Below, in pieces: positions 1 through 9,193 of a stretch of DNA of 64,000 nucleotides. Under the pieces are notes generated by a model, which saw nothing but the letters and a program-made list of their open reading frames with translations, was not told where the DNA came from and ran no database searches. Each line of letters starts with the position of its first letter. Within the stretch, counting starts at the first letter, position 1. A program made the translations under genes and the position numbers. This DNA is from Chitinophagales bacterium. Lineage in GTDB: Bacteria; Bacteroidota; Bacteroidia; Chitinophagales; Chitinophagaceae. Location of the stretch: contig JAFLBK010000002.1 of NCBI GenBank assembly GCA_017303335.1, positions 496,001-560,000 of the forward strand, in the 5' to 3' direction.

Positions 1-1668
1 GATAATACCAAGGCCATCATCGCCACCGAAACAGGTATCTGGCAAACATCCCTCATCAACGGTGCTTCTACTGTATGGGATCCCGAAACCGGTTTCCCCA
101 ACGTACGTACCGATATGCTTCAATACAGGGCCAGCGATGGTTTGCTGGCCGCTGCCACACATGGCCGCGGATTGTTCACCACCATCATTGGCGCTGCGCC
201 AAGCTGCGGCACCGTAAGCGGATTATCATCTTCTGCCGTTACCGCCAGCAGCGCAACCGTAAGCTGGTCGGCTCTCAGCGGCGCACTGAATTATGATGTG
301 GATTACAAACTCAATACATCAGCCACCTGGACCAACGCCGCAACAGCAACGACCTCCTTGTCGGTAGCCTTGAGCGGACTGGCAGAAAACAGCCTCTATG
401 ATTTCCGTGTACGTGCCAATTGTACCGGGGCTACAGGCGCTTATGCACAGGCCCAGTTCACCACACTGGCATCTACCTGTACGGAACCTTCGGGCTTAAC
501 GGCCAGTGCAGTCACCGCTTCAACAGCAACCGTCGGCTGGACGGCTGTAAGTGGTGCGCTTAGTTATTCGGTAGATTACAAACTGAATACATCGGCTACC
601 TGGATCAATGCCGCGGCGGCTACCACGAACCTTTCGGTAAACCTGACCGGTTTAACGGCCGGCAGTCTGTACGATTACCGGGTTCGTACCAACTGCAATG
701 GCTTGAGCAGTATTTACAGCCAGGCGCAGTTCACCACCGGCACCGCTTCCTGCAATGCGCCAACCGGTCTTACATCCGGTTCGGTTACCGCCAGCGGCGC
801 AACGGTTAACTGGACAGCCGTAAGCGGCGCCGCGAATTACGATGTGGATTATAAACTCAACAGTTCCGGTACCTGGACCAATGCAGCCACCGGCACAACA
901 AGTCTTTCCGTGAACCTGTCGGGTTTGAGCGCTTCTTCCTTGTACGATTGGCGGGTGCGTGCGAATTGCACGGCTGTTGGCTTGAGCAGCAGTTACAGCC
1001 AGGCCCAGTTCACCACAGCGGCAGCGCCAACCTGCCCCGGCCCGTATGATGTGAGCACCAACGGTACTTCAGGAGGCGCAGCCACCATTCCGTTCAATAC
1101 CGATATCAAGGGACTGATCAGTCCGGCCAATGACAATGATTACTACCGCTTCGTGATCACCACCGGCGGTACGGCAACGATTACGCTTTCTACCTTGCCA
1201 TTCGATTACGATATCCGTTTGTACAGCAGCAATGGTACCACGCAACTGGCCATTTCGCAGAACAGCGGAACCGCGAATGAAACGATCACACGTACGTACA
1301 CAGCGGGTACCTACTTCGTTCGGGTGTATGGTTACAACGGAGCCAACAGCGCCACATCCTGCTATACGCTGCGGGTACAACTGGGTACGGCTACGGTTCA
1401 GGAACCCGAAACCATTACATCTTCCGATGTAAAAGTGAAGTTGTTCCCCAACCCGGCCACCGACCGGATGAGTGTGTACATGGTGGGTGATAACAGCCGC
1501 AAAGAACTGAAGCTGTACGACCTGTCGGGTAAGCTCATTTACAGCCAGCCGGTGAATGATATGTTCACCACCCTGGATCTGCATAAGCTCACCAAGGGTC
1601 TTTACATTGTGAAGATCACCAGCATGGATGGAAAAGTGCTGCACAGCGAGCGGATCGTGAAGAACTAA
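1..1668 (+). CDS. Secreted FN3/PPC-domain protein with type IX sorting domain (5' end outside window)
   Basis: The reading frame is open from base 1, so the N-terminus lies outside the window. The first visible residues (ATHGRGLFTT) look like the last blade of a sialidase/BNR-type beta-propeller. Three fibronectin type III repeats of about 92 residues follow (bases about 190-474, 475-756, 757-1020), each carrying the signature VDYKLN and RVR.NC. Next comes a pre-peptidase C-terminal (PPC) domain with NDYYRFVI and GTYFVRVYGY (about 1030-1390). The last 75 residues form a type A T9SS sorting domain (KLFPNPATDR ... GLYIVKI), which directs secretion and surface anchoring in Bacteroidota. Domains are read from motifs; the overall substrate or role is unknown. 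A terminator follows at 1693. Confidence 0.9.
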   Translation, partial: DNTKAIIATETGIWQTSLINGASTVWDPETGFPNVRTDMLQYRASDGLLAAATHGRGLFTTIIGAAPSCGTVSGLSSSAVTASSATVSWSALSGALNYDVDYKLNTSATWTNAATATTSLSVALSGLAENSLYDFRVRANCTGATGAYAQAQFTTLASTCTEPSGLTASAVTASTATVGWTAVSGALSYSVDYKLNTSATWINAAAATTNLSVNLTGLTAGSLYDYRVRTNCNGLSSIYSQAQFTTGTASCNAPTGLTSGSVTASGATVNWTAVSGAANYDVDYKLNSSGTWTNAATGTTSLSVNLSGLSASSLYDWRVRANCTAVGLSSSYSQAQFTTAAAPTCPGPYDVSTNGTSGGAATIPFNTDIKGLISPANDNDYYRFVITTGGTATITLSTLPFDYDIRLYSSNGTTQLAISQNSGTANETITRTYTAGTYFVRVYGYNGANSATSCYTLRVQLGTATVQEPETITSSDVKVKLFPNPATDRMSVYMVGDNSRKELKLYDLSGKLIYSQPVNDMFTTLDLHKLTKGLYIVKITSMDGKVLHSERIVKN

Positions 1669-1692
1669 CGGAGCTACCTTGCATACATGTAA

Positions 1693-1726
1693 GTCGCCCT
1701 GCGTTTGCGGGGCGGCTTTTTTTATT
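1693..1726 (+). terminator. Rho-independent terminator after the T9SS protein
   Basis: GTCGCCCTGC pairs with GCGGGGCGGC across a GTTT loop and is followed by seven T. It lies inside an upstream extension of the next reading frame and therefore argues that the next gene starts at 1771, not 1705. Confidence 0.8.
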
Positions 1727-1770
1727 CTTTGCCGGAAACGGGGGGATCATTATTTTTAGAAAAAAACGGA

Positions 1771-2385
1771 ATGGAAACGAAAGAGAACAAGTCCGCCAAA
1801 CAATCCTCGGGCAATTCCATGATCAGGAATATCGCGGTAGGCGTTATTACGCCGGTGCTGGCGGCAGCCATCATTTATTTCCTCGGTTTCAATAAAGGAG
1901 ACGACAAGGCCGAATTCAGGAAGAAAAAAGAAGCGACGGAAAAGGTTTGGACATCGTATATCCAGAATAAGGAGATATTCTCCACCGTTATGAAAAAACT
2001 GGGCGGATCGGAAGATATTGAAGCGGTGCGTTCGAGCATCAACCATGAAATTGAAACCACCATCTCCAACCTCGACAATGTAAAAAAGGAGCCCAATGCC
2101 GATCAGCGGGTATATTCTTCCATTGATATCACCATCCAGCAGATGAAGGACATGAAACCCCTGATGAATAAATTCCTGGATGATATGACCGCTTTTGTGG
2201 CCACCAATCCTACAGAGGAACAGGGTATGGCGTATATACAGCAGCTGAGTATCGACCTGCAGAAAAAAATGGGGCAACTGAGCCAACGCGATTCCATGCG
2301 CCTGGCCACCTATTATGATGGGATGAACAAAGACTACAGCATTACATTACCCCGTACGGCCGGCATCCGCAAAGACGAAGAATAA
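1771..2385 (+). CDS. Hypothetical membrane-anchored protein
   Basis: The protein has 204 residues. I chose the ATG at 1771 because an in-frame ATG at 1705 lies within the preceding terminator. A polar N-terminus (METKENKSAKQ) is followed by one membrane segment at about residues 19-38 (AVGVITPVLAAAIIYFLGF). The rest is predicted helical, charged and soluble, so the likely topology is a single N-terminal anchor with the body outside the cytoplasm. I do not recognise a family. It stands alone between terminators. Confidence 0.7.
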   Translation: METKENKSAKQSSGNSMIRNIAVGVITPVLAAAIIYFLGFNKGDDKAEFRKKKEATEKVWTSYIQNKEIFSTVMKKLGGSEDIEAVRSSINHEIETTISNLDNVKKEPNADQRVYSSIDITIQQMKDMKPLMNKFLDDMTAFVATNPTEEQGMAYIQQLSIDLQKKMGQLSQRDSMRLATYYDGMNKDYSITLPRTAGIRKDEE

Positions 2386-2507
2386 CCGCACTTCCTTCCC
2401 GTTCAGTTGTCAAAAATCCCGGTTGGGTGAGTTTGATTTCCGCAGGCCTCTCTCCAGGTCCTACCTTCATCCTGTAATCAAAAACGATCACTAAAAACGA
2501 TTCAGGC

Positions 2508-2789
2508 ATGAGAAAGATATTATTTTTCCTGGCACTTACCACCGTAACGATGAGCACCACCTGCTCCAAACACGACGACATGGTTTCATCCAGCACCAGC
2601 GTCAGTTCATCGGGCGTACCCTCTTCGGTGATGAACAATTTCAACTCCCGGTACCCAACCGCCAGCGGGCAGATCGAGTGGGAGAAAGAAAACGGGAATA
2701 CGTATAAGGTGAAATTCTTTATCGGCAGCCAGCGCTGGCAGGCGATCTTCGCCTCCGACGGAACGTTCATCTCCGAGAAAGCGATATAA
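2508..2789 (+). CDS. Small PepSY-like lipoprotein
   Basis: The 93-residue protein has a lipoprotein-type signal peptide (MRKILFFLALTTVTMSTTC, Cys at residue 19). The mature part has the pattern VMNNFNSRYPTA ... EKENGNTYKVKF ... ASDGTF, which resembles the PepSY-like/DUF2874 repeats common in Bacteroidota secreted proteins, where they may act as inhibitory or binding modules. A single repeat is present. Function in this cell is unknown. Confidence 0.75.
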   Translation: MRKILFFLALTTVTMSTTCSKHDDMVSSSTSVSSSGVPSSVMNNFNSRYPTASGQIEWEKENGNTYKVKFFIGSQRWQAIFASDGTFISEKAI

Positions 2790-2816
2790 CACCCATTGTG
2801 CATAATCCACTATCCC

Positions 2817-2855
2817 CGTTGGCCATGCGGCATACCGCATGGCCAACGTCTTTCC
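2817..2855 (+). terminator. Perfect 14-bp inverted repeat, probable terminator
   Basis: CGTTGGCCATGCGG and its exact reverse complement flank the 4-base loop CATA; TCTTTCC follows. The T-tract is weak, but the placement 28 bp after a stop codon fits a terminator. Confidence 0.6.
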
Positions 2856-2985
2856 AGGCAGGGCTTTATATATTTTTCGTATAATCCGCAGGTAGATTTT
2901 CAGCCGGCATACCGGGTTTTTGCAGTCAGTGTGGCTGAATTCTTGCGGCAACCGGGTAACGCTTTTAATCCAAAAAATACACCCG

Positions 2986-3102
2986 ATGAAAAACTTTACA
3001 ATCCTTATCCTTCTTGTGGTATTACTGGCTTCCTGCGCACAATCTGTTACGATGCAACAGGCCGCCAACCGCAGTTACCGCAGCGCCAGGGCCATCCGCT
3101 GA
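2986..3102 (+). CDS. Very small lipoprotein
   Basis: This 38-residue reading frame starts with a clear lipoprotein signal (MKNFTILILLVVLLASC, Cys at residue 17) and leaves about 22 mature residues rich in Gln, Arg and Ser. An in-frame ATG exists at 2920, but the signal peptide fits the start at 2986. A good terminator follows at 3128. It resembles the tiny entericidin-like or orphan lipoproteins that Bacteroidota encode in isolation; no function can be assigned. Confidence 0.6.
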   Translation: MKNFTILILLVVLLASCAQSVTMQQAANRSYRSARAIR

Positions 3103-3127
3103 TCCATCGCCTGCACACGCATTACAC

Positions 3128-3166
3128 CGGGTTGCCACCCTTTCCGGGGCGGTAACCCGTTTTTTG
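3128..3166 (+). terminator. Rho-independent terminator
   Basis: CGGGTTGCC pairs with GGTAACCCG (one wobble) and is followed by TTTTTTG. It separates the small lipoprotein from the outer-membrane barrel gene. Confidence 0.8.
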
Positions 3167-3235
3167 TGCCGTTAACACCCTGTTCGGGCCGATTCAATAT
3201 CTTTAAACCTCAATTTTGATCACCGGCACTGCGCA

Positions 3236-5062
3236 ATGGCCAGAAAAGAATTCAATAGGGGCTTGTGTGTTTGCTTTTTCTTTTTCAGCGGCATTGCCTG
3301 CCTTGCCCAGCAGAAAGAAAAGGAGGATACGTTTTTCCTGGCACGCAAGAAGGGCATCATTGGCATGATCGGCCGAAGCATCTCCACCAATCCGCCGGCC
3401 GATGTACCGGTACTGGTGGAAAATCCCTTTCTGAAATACCGGGGCAGGATCATCCGCAGCATACAAACCATCCCGCTCGGTTTTGAATACAATTTCGACG
3501 ACACCAGCCTGGTGAAGGATAATTTCGGCACCGCCATCGCCAAAACCTTTCATAAGAATACCTCCGGTAAGGTGATCCGAAACAATCTTTTCTTCCGGGA
3601 AGGCGAAAAACTCTACCCGTTTCTTTTTGCCGATAACGAACGGTACCTGCGTGATCTTCCCTATATACGCGATGCCCGCATTCTGGTGAACCCGGTAGAA
3701 GGAACAGCCGACTCGGTGGATGTGGTGGTGCTTACCAAGGATGTGTTTTCCATCGGCGCCAAAGTATTCATCAGCAGCAAAGACAGGGGGCGGGGCGAGC
3801 TATCGGAAGACAACCTGTTTGGCTCCGGCTCCCGGCTCCAGTTCAGCAGTTACTACGAGCGGGGGCGTTACCCGACAACGGGCGTGGGAGGAGAGTTCGT
3901 TCGCCGCAATATCGGCGGAAGCTTCATCGATTGGGTGTCGGGCTACCAGGATTACCGCAGTGCCTTCACCAGCAACCGGAACCAGGAAACCGTGGTATAT
4001 ACACGCATCGAAAAGCCGATGGTTACTCCATACATACCCACGACGGGAGCGCTGGAGTGGTCGTACCAGCGTACCCGTAACGTGTACGATACCGATTCCA
4101 TCTATCATTACGATTACCGCTACGCCTCGTATAACATCGATGCCTGGTTCGGCTACAGTCTTGATAACCGGAAATCTTTATACGCGAATAAAGAGATCCG
4201 TATCCACCGGTTCGCCGCTATCCGTTTCTTCAAACAACATTTTATCACCGAGCCGCTGAAGTATAAGAACGTATACGATTACCGCTTTGCCGATTTCACC
4301 GGCGGACTTGCATCCATCAATATCTTCAAACAGGTATTTTACAAAACAAATTTCATTTACGGCTTTGGCCGGAGCGAGGATATACCCGAGGGATTCAACA
4401 TCGCCCTTACCGCGGGATACATCGATAAACAGAGCATACGCCGGCCCTATGCCGGTTTAGACGTATCGGTTACCAATGTGCGTGACAAGGGGTTCTACAG
4501 TAATTACACGGTGCGGTTGGGAAGCTATTTTTACCGCAAACGGTTCGAGGATGTTGACCTGTTGGTTTCTGCTGATTACTTTACCCGGCTGCGTAAACTG
4601 CGGTCGGCCTGGTACCATCGTATGTTCCTTACCATGGGTATCACCGCCCAGGCCAACCCGGTACTGAATACCCCGCTTTTCCTGCGCAGCGATTTCGGAC
4701 TTACCTATTTCAATAACGGAAACATCAATGCCGACCTTCGGGGTACGGCCCGGGTTGAGGGCGTTTTCTATAATACCACCCGGGTGCTCGGCTTCCGGTT
4801 TGCGCCCTTCTTGTTTGGCGACGCCTGCCTGGTTAAGCCTACCAAGATGAACCTCGATAAAGCGGAATTCTACAGTGCCTGGGGCGGGGGTGTTCGTACC
4901 CGGAACGAAAACCTGGTATTGGGTACCATCGAACTCCGGGGCTATTTTTTCCCCCGGGTGAGCGGGGATATGAACAACTGGAAGGTGGAACTCAACAGCA
5001 ATATCCGCTTCCGGTACCGCAGCAGCTTTATACGCCGGCCCGATGTGATCATTGCCAATTAA
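3236..5062 (+). CDS. BamA/TamA-like outer membrane beta-barrel protein
   Basis: The protein has 608 residues, with an N-terminal signal peptide (residues 1 to about 24, ending CLAQQ). Residues about 60-165 look like a POTRA module (FREGEKLYPFLFADNERYLRDLPYIRDARILV). The remainder is an alternating aromatic beta-strand pattern typical of a 16-stranded Omp85 barrel (DNLFGSGSRLQFSSYYERGR onward). Only one or two POTRA units fit, so this is not the essential BamA, which has five. Family members insert or translocate proteins or lipids at the outer membrane; the client here is unknown. It converges with the small gene at 5114. Confidence 0.75.
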   Translation: MARKEFNRGLCVCFFFFSGIACLAQQKEKEDTFFLARKKGIIGMIGRSISTNPPADVPVLVENPFLKYRGRIIRSIQTIPLGFEYNFDDTSLVKDNFGTAIAKTFHKNTSGKVIRNNLFFREGEKLYPFLFADNERYLRDLPYIRDARILVNPVEGTADSVDVVVLTKDVFSIGAKVFISSKDRGRGELSEDNLFGSGSRLQFSSYYERGRYPTTGVGGEFVRRNIGGSFIDWVSGYQDYRSAFTSNRNQETVVYTRIEKPMVTPYIPTTGALEWSYQRTRNVYDTDSIYHYDYRYASYNIDAWFGYSLDNRKSLYANKEIRIHRFAAIRFFKQHFITEPLKYKNVYDYRFADFTGGLASINIFKQVFYKTNFIYGFGRSEDIPEGFNIALTAGYIDKQSIRRPYAGLDVSVTNVRDKGFYSNYTVRLGSYFYRKRFEDVDLLVSADYFTRLRKLRSAWYHRMFLTMGITAQANPVLNTPLFLRSDFGLTYFNNGNINADLRGTARVEGVFYNTTRVLGFRFAPFLFGDACLVKPTKMNLDKAEFYSAWGGGVRTRNENLVLGTIELRGYFFPRVSGDMNNWKVELNSNIRFRYRSSFIRRPDVIIAN

Positions 5063-5092
5063 TAAAAAGCCACCTGCCGGCAGGCAGATGGC
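5062..5092 (-). terminator. Terminator for the 52-residue membrane protein
   Basis: Read on the minus strand, GCCATCTGCCTG and CAGGTGGC form a hairpin followed by TTTTTATTA. The core TGCCGGCAGGCA resembles palindromes seen elsewhere in the window. Confidence 0.7.
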
Positions 5093-5113
5093 ATATCGTA
5101 ATACGGTTGGAAA

Positions 5114-5272
5114 TTACATGAGGTCCATGGCCTTGGCCAGGAAGGTGGTGTTGAAAGGCAGCACCATCGAACAGTACGAACCGATCGGTGACCAGAGTAC
5201 AGCGAAAAACGCAACGACAGAAAGTAAGAACAAAATCCAGTAAAGCCCGGTTCTCTTTTTGGTTGTTTCCAT
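5114..5272 (-). CDS. Small single-span membrane protein
   Basis: From the ATG at 5272 this encodes 52 residues: a basic start (METTKKRTG), a hydrophobic span at about residues 10-26 (LYWILFLLSVVAFFAVL), then a short tail ending KAMDLM. An upstream in-frame ATG at 5320 would add 16 polar residues and is less likely. A terminator directly follows the stop. Function is unknown. Confidence 0.55.
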   Translation of the reverse strand: METTKKRTGLYWILFLLSVVAFFAVLWSPIGSYCSMVLPFNTTFLAKAMDLM

Positions 5273-5385
5273 TTGATCAGTTTTTTTGCAAATATAGGGC
5301 AAACATTTGTACTCCGGCATTTATAAATTGACCGGACCTTTTTTTCTTCAAAGTGATGTATATTGCTGCCTCTTAACCCTTTCGG

Positions 5386-8064
5386 ATGATTGTACAGTTT
5401 TATTTGCGGTATTCCACCCAGTTCGGACAAACCCTGCTGGTCAGTGGCAATACAAATGCGTTAGGGGATAACGACCTGGCAGGGGCTTTCACCCTCGAAT
5501 ACCTGAACGAACAGCTCTGGCATGGCAGCATAGAAATCGATCCGGCTTTACAGGATGAACCGCTTAACTACCGGTACATCCTCCGCAATGAATCCGGGGA
5601 ATACATCTACGAGTTCGGGGAAGACAGGATCATCGATGTGCAAAAACTGAAAGCCGATAAACTGGTACTTACCGATACCTGGAATCACAGCGGCCAGTTC
5701 GAAAACAGTTTCTTCACCTCTCCCTTCCAGGAAGTACTGCTCAAGCAACATAAACCCAAGGCAACCGCCCACAAAGAACCCAGGCAATTCACGCACGAAT
5801 TCCGGGTGAAGGCGCCGGTACTGGGTGAGAATGAGATCATCTGCATCAGCGGTTCCGCCGCTGCGCTGAACAACTGGGATAAAGGGAACACCATCCCCAT
5901 GACCCGGAAGGGAAACTGGTGGAGCGTACGTGTTAACCTCTCGGGCGAACAATTTCCCGTTGCCTATAAATACGGCATCTGCAATACATCCACCCGGCAA
6001 TTCCTTCGTTTCGAAGATGGTAATAACCGGGCCTTGCTGGTGGAAGAACACGGCAAGACGATCGGCATACTGCACGATGGATTCGTGCAGGGCATCACGC
6101 AGCATTGGAAAGGGGCCGGACTGGCCATACCCGTTTTCAGTCTGCGCAGTAAGAAAGGATTCGGCACCGGCGAATTCACCGACCTGAAACTGCTGGTCGA
6201 CTGGGCCCGCAAAACCGGTCTCCGGATGATCCAGATACTGCCGGTGAACGATACCACTGCCACGAATACCTGGAAAGATTCTTATCCCTATTCCGCCATA
6301 TCCGCCTTTGCGCTTCACCCCATGCTGCTGAACCTGGAGCAGGTGGCCGGAAAGGAAAATGAAGACATCGTTAAAGCGCTGGCCGCCGACCAGAAACGCC
6401 TCAACAAACTACCCGAGGTGGATTATGAAGAAGTGACCCGTATCAAGGCCGGAGCGATCCGGCAACTGTACCAGCGCCAGAAAAATACCTTCAGGGATGA
6501 TGCGGGTTATATCGATTTCTTTGAATTGAACCGCTATTGGCTCGAACCATACGCGGCCTTCTCGTACCTGCGTGATAAATACAAAACAGCCGACTTCAAT
6601 AAATGGCAAACCCATTCGGTATACAATGAGGATGCGATCCAGGAACTGATCAGCAGCGCCCAGCCGCATTACGATGATATCGCTGTTCATTACTTTACCC
6701 AGTATCACCTGCATTGCCAGTTGAAAGAGGCGAGTGAGTATGCCCACAAACACGGTATCATCATCAAGGGCGATATTCCCATCGGCATCAGCCGCATCAG
6801 CGTGGATGCCTGGGTGGAACCCGGCCTTTACCACATGGACGAACAGGCAGGCGCCCCGCCGGATGCCTTTACGGCCAAAGGCCAGAACTGGGGATTCCCG
6901 ACGTATAACTGGGAAGTGATGCAGCAGGATAATTTTACCTGGTGGCGCAAGCGTTTCGAGCAGATGAATAATTATTTCGACGCATTCCGCATCGACCACA
7001 TTCTTGGATTCTTCCGCATCTGGAGTATTCCTTCCCACGCGGTGGAAGGCATCATGGCCCGTTTCGTACCGGCCATACCCGTATCGATCAACGAAATTTT
7101 TGAACGCCGCATCGTATTCGAACGGCATCGCTATACACAACCCTTCATCACCGACGCCATACTCTATGATAAGTTCGGCGATCAGAAGGACGCGGTTAAG
7201 AAGACCTTCTTCTCGGGCAATAAATTAAAAGAGGCTTTCAACACCCAGCGCAAGGTGGAGGAGTATTTCAGCAGGAACAATACGTTCAGCCGGGAAGTAA
7301 GGCAGGGGCTGTACGATATCATCAGCGATGTGATCTTCTTCGAAGTGCCCGATTCGAACGGGCAGCAGTTCCATTTCCGGATATCGATGGAAGATACCTA
7401 TTCGTTCAAACACCTCGATCCGCATTCGCAGAGCGAACTCCGGAAACTCTACATTGATTATTTCTATCACCGGCAGGACGAACTCTGGCGCAGCGAAGCG
7501 ATGAAAAAACTGCCGGGGCTCAAACGCAACACCAATATGCTTGTTTGCGGCGAAGACCTCGGCATGGTACCGCATTGCGTACCGGAAGTGATGGACCAGC
7601 TCGGTATTCTCAGTCTCGAGATACAACGCATGCCGAAGAAGACCGGCACCGAATTCTTTCACCCGAAAGATGCGCCTTACCTGAGCGTGGTAACGCCTTC
7701 CTCGCACGACATGAGCACCATCCGCGGCTGGTGGGAGGAAGACGCCTTCAAAACGAAGCGCTTTTACAATATGATGCTCAATCATGAGGGAGATGCGCCC
7801 GAATACTGCGAACCCTGGCTCAACCGCGAGATCGTGGTGCAGCACCTGTATTCGCCTGCTATGTGGTGTGTATTCCAATTGCAGGACCTGATGGGCATGA
7901 GCGCCACCATCCGCCGCGAAGATCCGCGGGAAGAACGTATCAACAATCCTTCGGAGCCCGAGCATTACTGGAACTACCGCATGCACATCAACCTGGAAGA
8001 CCTGCTGAAGAAGACCGATTTCAACGAGGAACTGAAAGGCTATGTGCACGCCAGCGGCAGATGA
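5386..8064 (+). CDS. malQ: 4-alpha-glucanotransferase with two N-terminal CBM20 domains
   Basis: This 892-residue GH77 enzyme is of the plant DPE2-like architecture. Residues 1-110 and 125-235 are two CBM20 starch-binding modules (VSGNTNALGDND and ISGSAAALNNWDKGNTIPM). The catalytic domain spans about 245-880. Its three active-site regions are visible: nucleophile D537 in FRIDHILGFFRIW, acid/base E723 in CGEDLGMVP, and D775 in SSHDMSTIRGWW. The enzyme moves glucan chains between maltose, glycogen or heteroglycan acceptors in the cytoplasm. No signal peptide is seen. No other glycogen gene is adjacent. Confidence 0.95.
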   Translation: MIVQFYLRYSTQFGQTLLVSGNTNALGDNDLAGAFTLEYLNEQLWHGSIEIDPALQDEPLNYRYILRNESGEYIYEFGEDRIIDVQKLKADKLVLTDTWNHSGQFENSFFTSPFQEVLLKQHKPKATAHKEPRQFTHEFRVKAPVLGENEIICISGSAAALNNWDKGNTIPMTRKGNWWSVRVNLSGEQFPVAYKYGICNTSTRQFLRFEDGNNRALLVEEHGKTIGILHDGFVQGITQHWKGAGLAIPVFSLRSKKGFGTGEFTDLKLLVDWARKTGLRMIQILPVNDTTATNTWKDSYPYSAISAFALHPMLLNLEQVAGKENEDIVKALAADQKRLNKLPEVDYEEVTRIKAGAIRQLYQRQKNTFRDDAGYIDFFELNRYWLEPYAAFSYLRDKYKTADFNKWQTHSVYNEDAIQELISSAQPHYDDIAVHYFTQYHLHCQLKEASEYAHKHGIIIKGDIPIGISRISVDAWVEPGLYHMDEQAGAPPDAFTAKGQNWGFPTYNWEVMQQDNFTWWRKRFEQMNNYFDAFRIDHILGFFRIWSIPSHAVEGIMARFVPAIPVSINEIFERRIVFERHRYTQPFITDAILYDKFGDQKDAVKKTFFSGNKLKEAFNTQRKVEEYFSRNNTFSREVRQGLYDIISDVIFFEVPDSNGQQFHFRISMEDTYSFKHLDPHSQSELRKLYIDYFYHRQDELWRSEAMKKLPGLKRNTNMLVCGEDLGMVPHCVPEVMDQLGILSLEIQRMPKKTGTEFFHPKDAPYLSVVTPSSHDMSTIRGWWEEDAFKTKRFYNMMLNHEGDAPEYCEPWLNREIVVQHLYSPAMWCVFQLQDLMGMSATIRREDPREERINNPSEPEHYWNYRMHINLEDLLKKTDFNEELKGYVHASGR

Positions 8065-8070
8065 CCCCCT

Positions 8071-8154
8071 TGTCATGCTGAGGTACGAAGCATCCCTGTA
8101 CGTACAGGTTATTGAATTCGAATAGGGGATTCTTCGCTTTCGCTCAGAATGACA
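8071..8154. repeat. MITE-like element with imperfect inverted ends
   Basis: An 84-bp intergenic element starts TGTCATGCTGAG and ends CTCAGAATGACA, its imperfect inverse. The arms extend about 26 bases, and the middle has the palindrome TGTACGTACA. The right arm (read inverted) matches the repeat ATTCTGAGCG(T)AAGCGAAGAATCT found three times at 61.13-61.36 kb, so this is a dispersed family. Confidence 0.75.
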
Positions 8155-8166
8155 GCTTCGTAAATC

Positions 8167-9183
8167 ATGAAAGTAAAGTACAAAACAGTTAACCTTCCCT
8201 TTCGTCACCCGTTCCGTATTTCAAAAGGGGTGAAAACAGTGCAGCCTTCCTTCCTGGTGGAACTCGAGTTCATGGGCCTCCGCGGTTATGGCGAAGCCCC
8301 GGCCATCAGTTATTATAATATCCCGGTCGAACAAATGGCGGCCGACCTGGAGCAGAAAAAAATCTTCGTGGAAAAATTCGCCTTCGCCGACCCCGAACGT
8401 TACTGGCATTACCTGCACCATCTCTTTCCCCGGAATGCATTTCTGGTTTGTGCGCTCGACATGGCGGGTTGGGACCTCTATGGTAAACTCAAACGCAAAC
8501 AACTCCACGAACTCTGGAACCTGGATATTACCCGGGCGCCCCTGACCGACTATACCATCGGCATCGACAGCATTGAGAATATGATCGCGAAACTGCATGA
8601 AAAACCCTGGCCCATCTATAAAGTAAAGGTTGGGGTAGAGGGCGATATTGAAATGGTGGCGGCGCTGCGCAAACATACCAACGCGGTGTTACGCGTGGAT
8701 GCCAACGCGGGCTGGACCCTGGAGCAGGCCTTGCAGAAAATTCCCTTACTGAAAAATCTCGGCGTTGAGCTGGTGGAACAACCGCTGGCGAAAGACGATT
8801 GGGAAGGGATGAAGGTATTGTATGAACGATCGCCGCTTCCCTTGTTCGCTGATGAAGCCTGCGTGTTTGAAAGCGATGTGGAGAAATGCCAGGGACATTT
8901 TCACGGCATCAACATCAAACTCACCAAGTGCAGCGGCATAACGCCCGCACGCCGGATGATCACACAAGCGAGAGCGCTGAACATGCAGGTAATGGTGGGT
9001 TGTATGAATGAAAGTTCAGTAGGTACGGCGGCCATCGCTCAACTGGCGCCGCTGCTCGACCATGTAGACATGGACGGGCCCCTGCTGTTGTCGGAAGACA
9101 TTGCTTCGGGTGTGCAGTTCGATAACGGCAAGATCCTTTACACCGATAAACCCGGACTTGGCATCAGCATTGATCCTTTCTGA
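8167..9183 (+). CDS. Dipeptide epimerase (enolase superfamily, L-Ala-D/L-Glu epimerase type)
   Basis: This 338-residue protein has the muconate-lactonising/mandelate racemase fold. The catalytic lysine pair is visible as YKVKVG (K152, K154) and the opposite lysine as NIKLTK (K251). Metal ligands are D178 (VDANAGW), E204 (VEQPL) and D229 (ADEAC). The C-terminal DMDGP motif is typical of dipeptide epimerases, which interconvert L-Ala-D-Glu and L-Ala-L-Glu during recycling of murein peptides. The substrate is inferred from motif pattern only; other dipeptides are possible. Confidence 0.88.
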   Translation: MKVKYKTVNLPFRHPFRISKGVKTVQPSFLVELEFMGLRGYGEAPAISYYNIPVEQMAADLEQKKIFVEKFAFADPERYWHYLHHLFPRNAFLVCALDMAGWDLYGKLKRKQLHELWNLDITRAPLTDYTIGIDSIENMIAKLHEKPWPIYKVKVGVEGDIEMVAALRKHTNAVLRVDANAGWTLEQALQKIPLLKNLGVELVEQPLAKDDWEGMKVLYERSPLPLFADEACVFESDVEKCQGHFHGINIKLTKCSGITPARRMITQARALNMQVMVGCMNESSVGTAAIAQLAPLLDHVDMDGPLLLSEDIASGVQFDNGKILYTDKPGLGISIDPF

Positions 9184-9193
9184 TGTGATACTG

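Noticed and set aside
1705..1770. Upstream start for the 1771 gene
   Set aside because: The extension would be translated from terminator sequence with its T-run; ATG 1771 is preferred.
2796..3155. Plus-strand frame of 119 codons spanning the 2817 hairpin
   Set aside because: It runs through a terminator-like perfect hairpin and overlaps the better-supported 38-residue lipoprotein in another frame.
5052..5243. Plus-strand frame of 63 codons after the barrel gene
   Set aside because: It covers a terminator and the minus-strand small membrane gene, with no coding signature.
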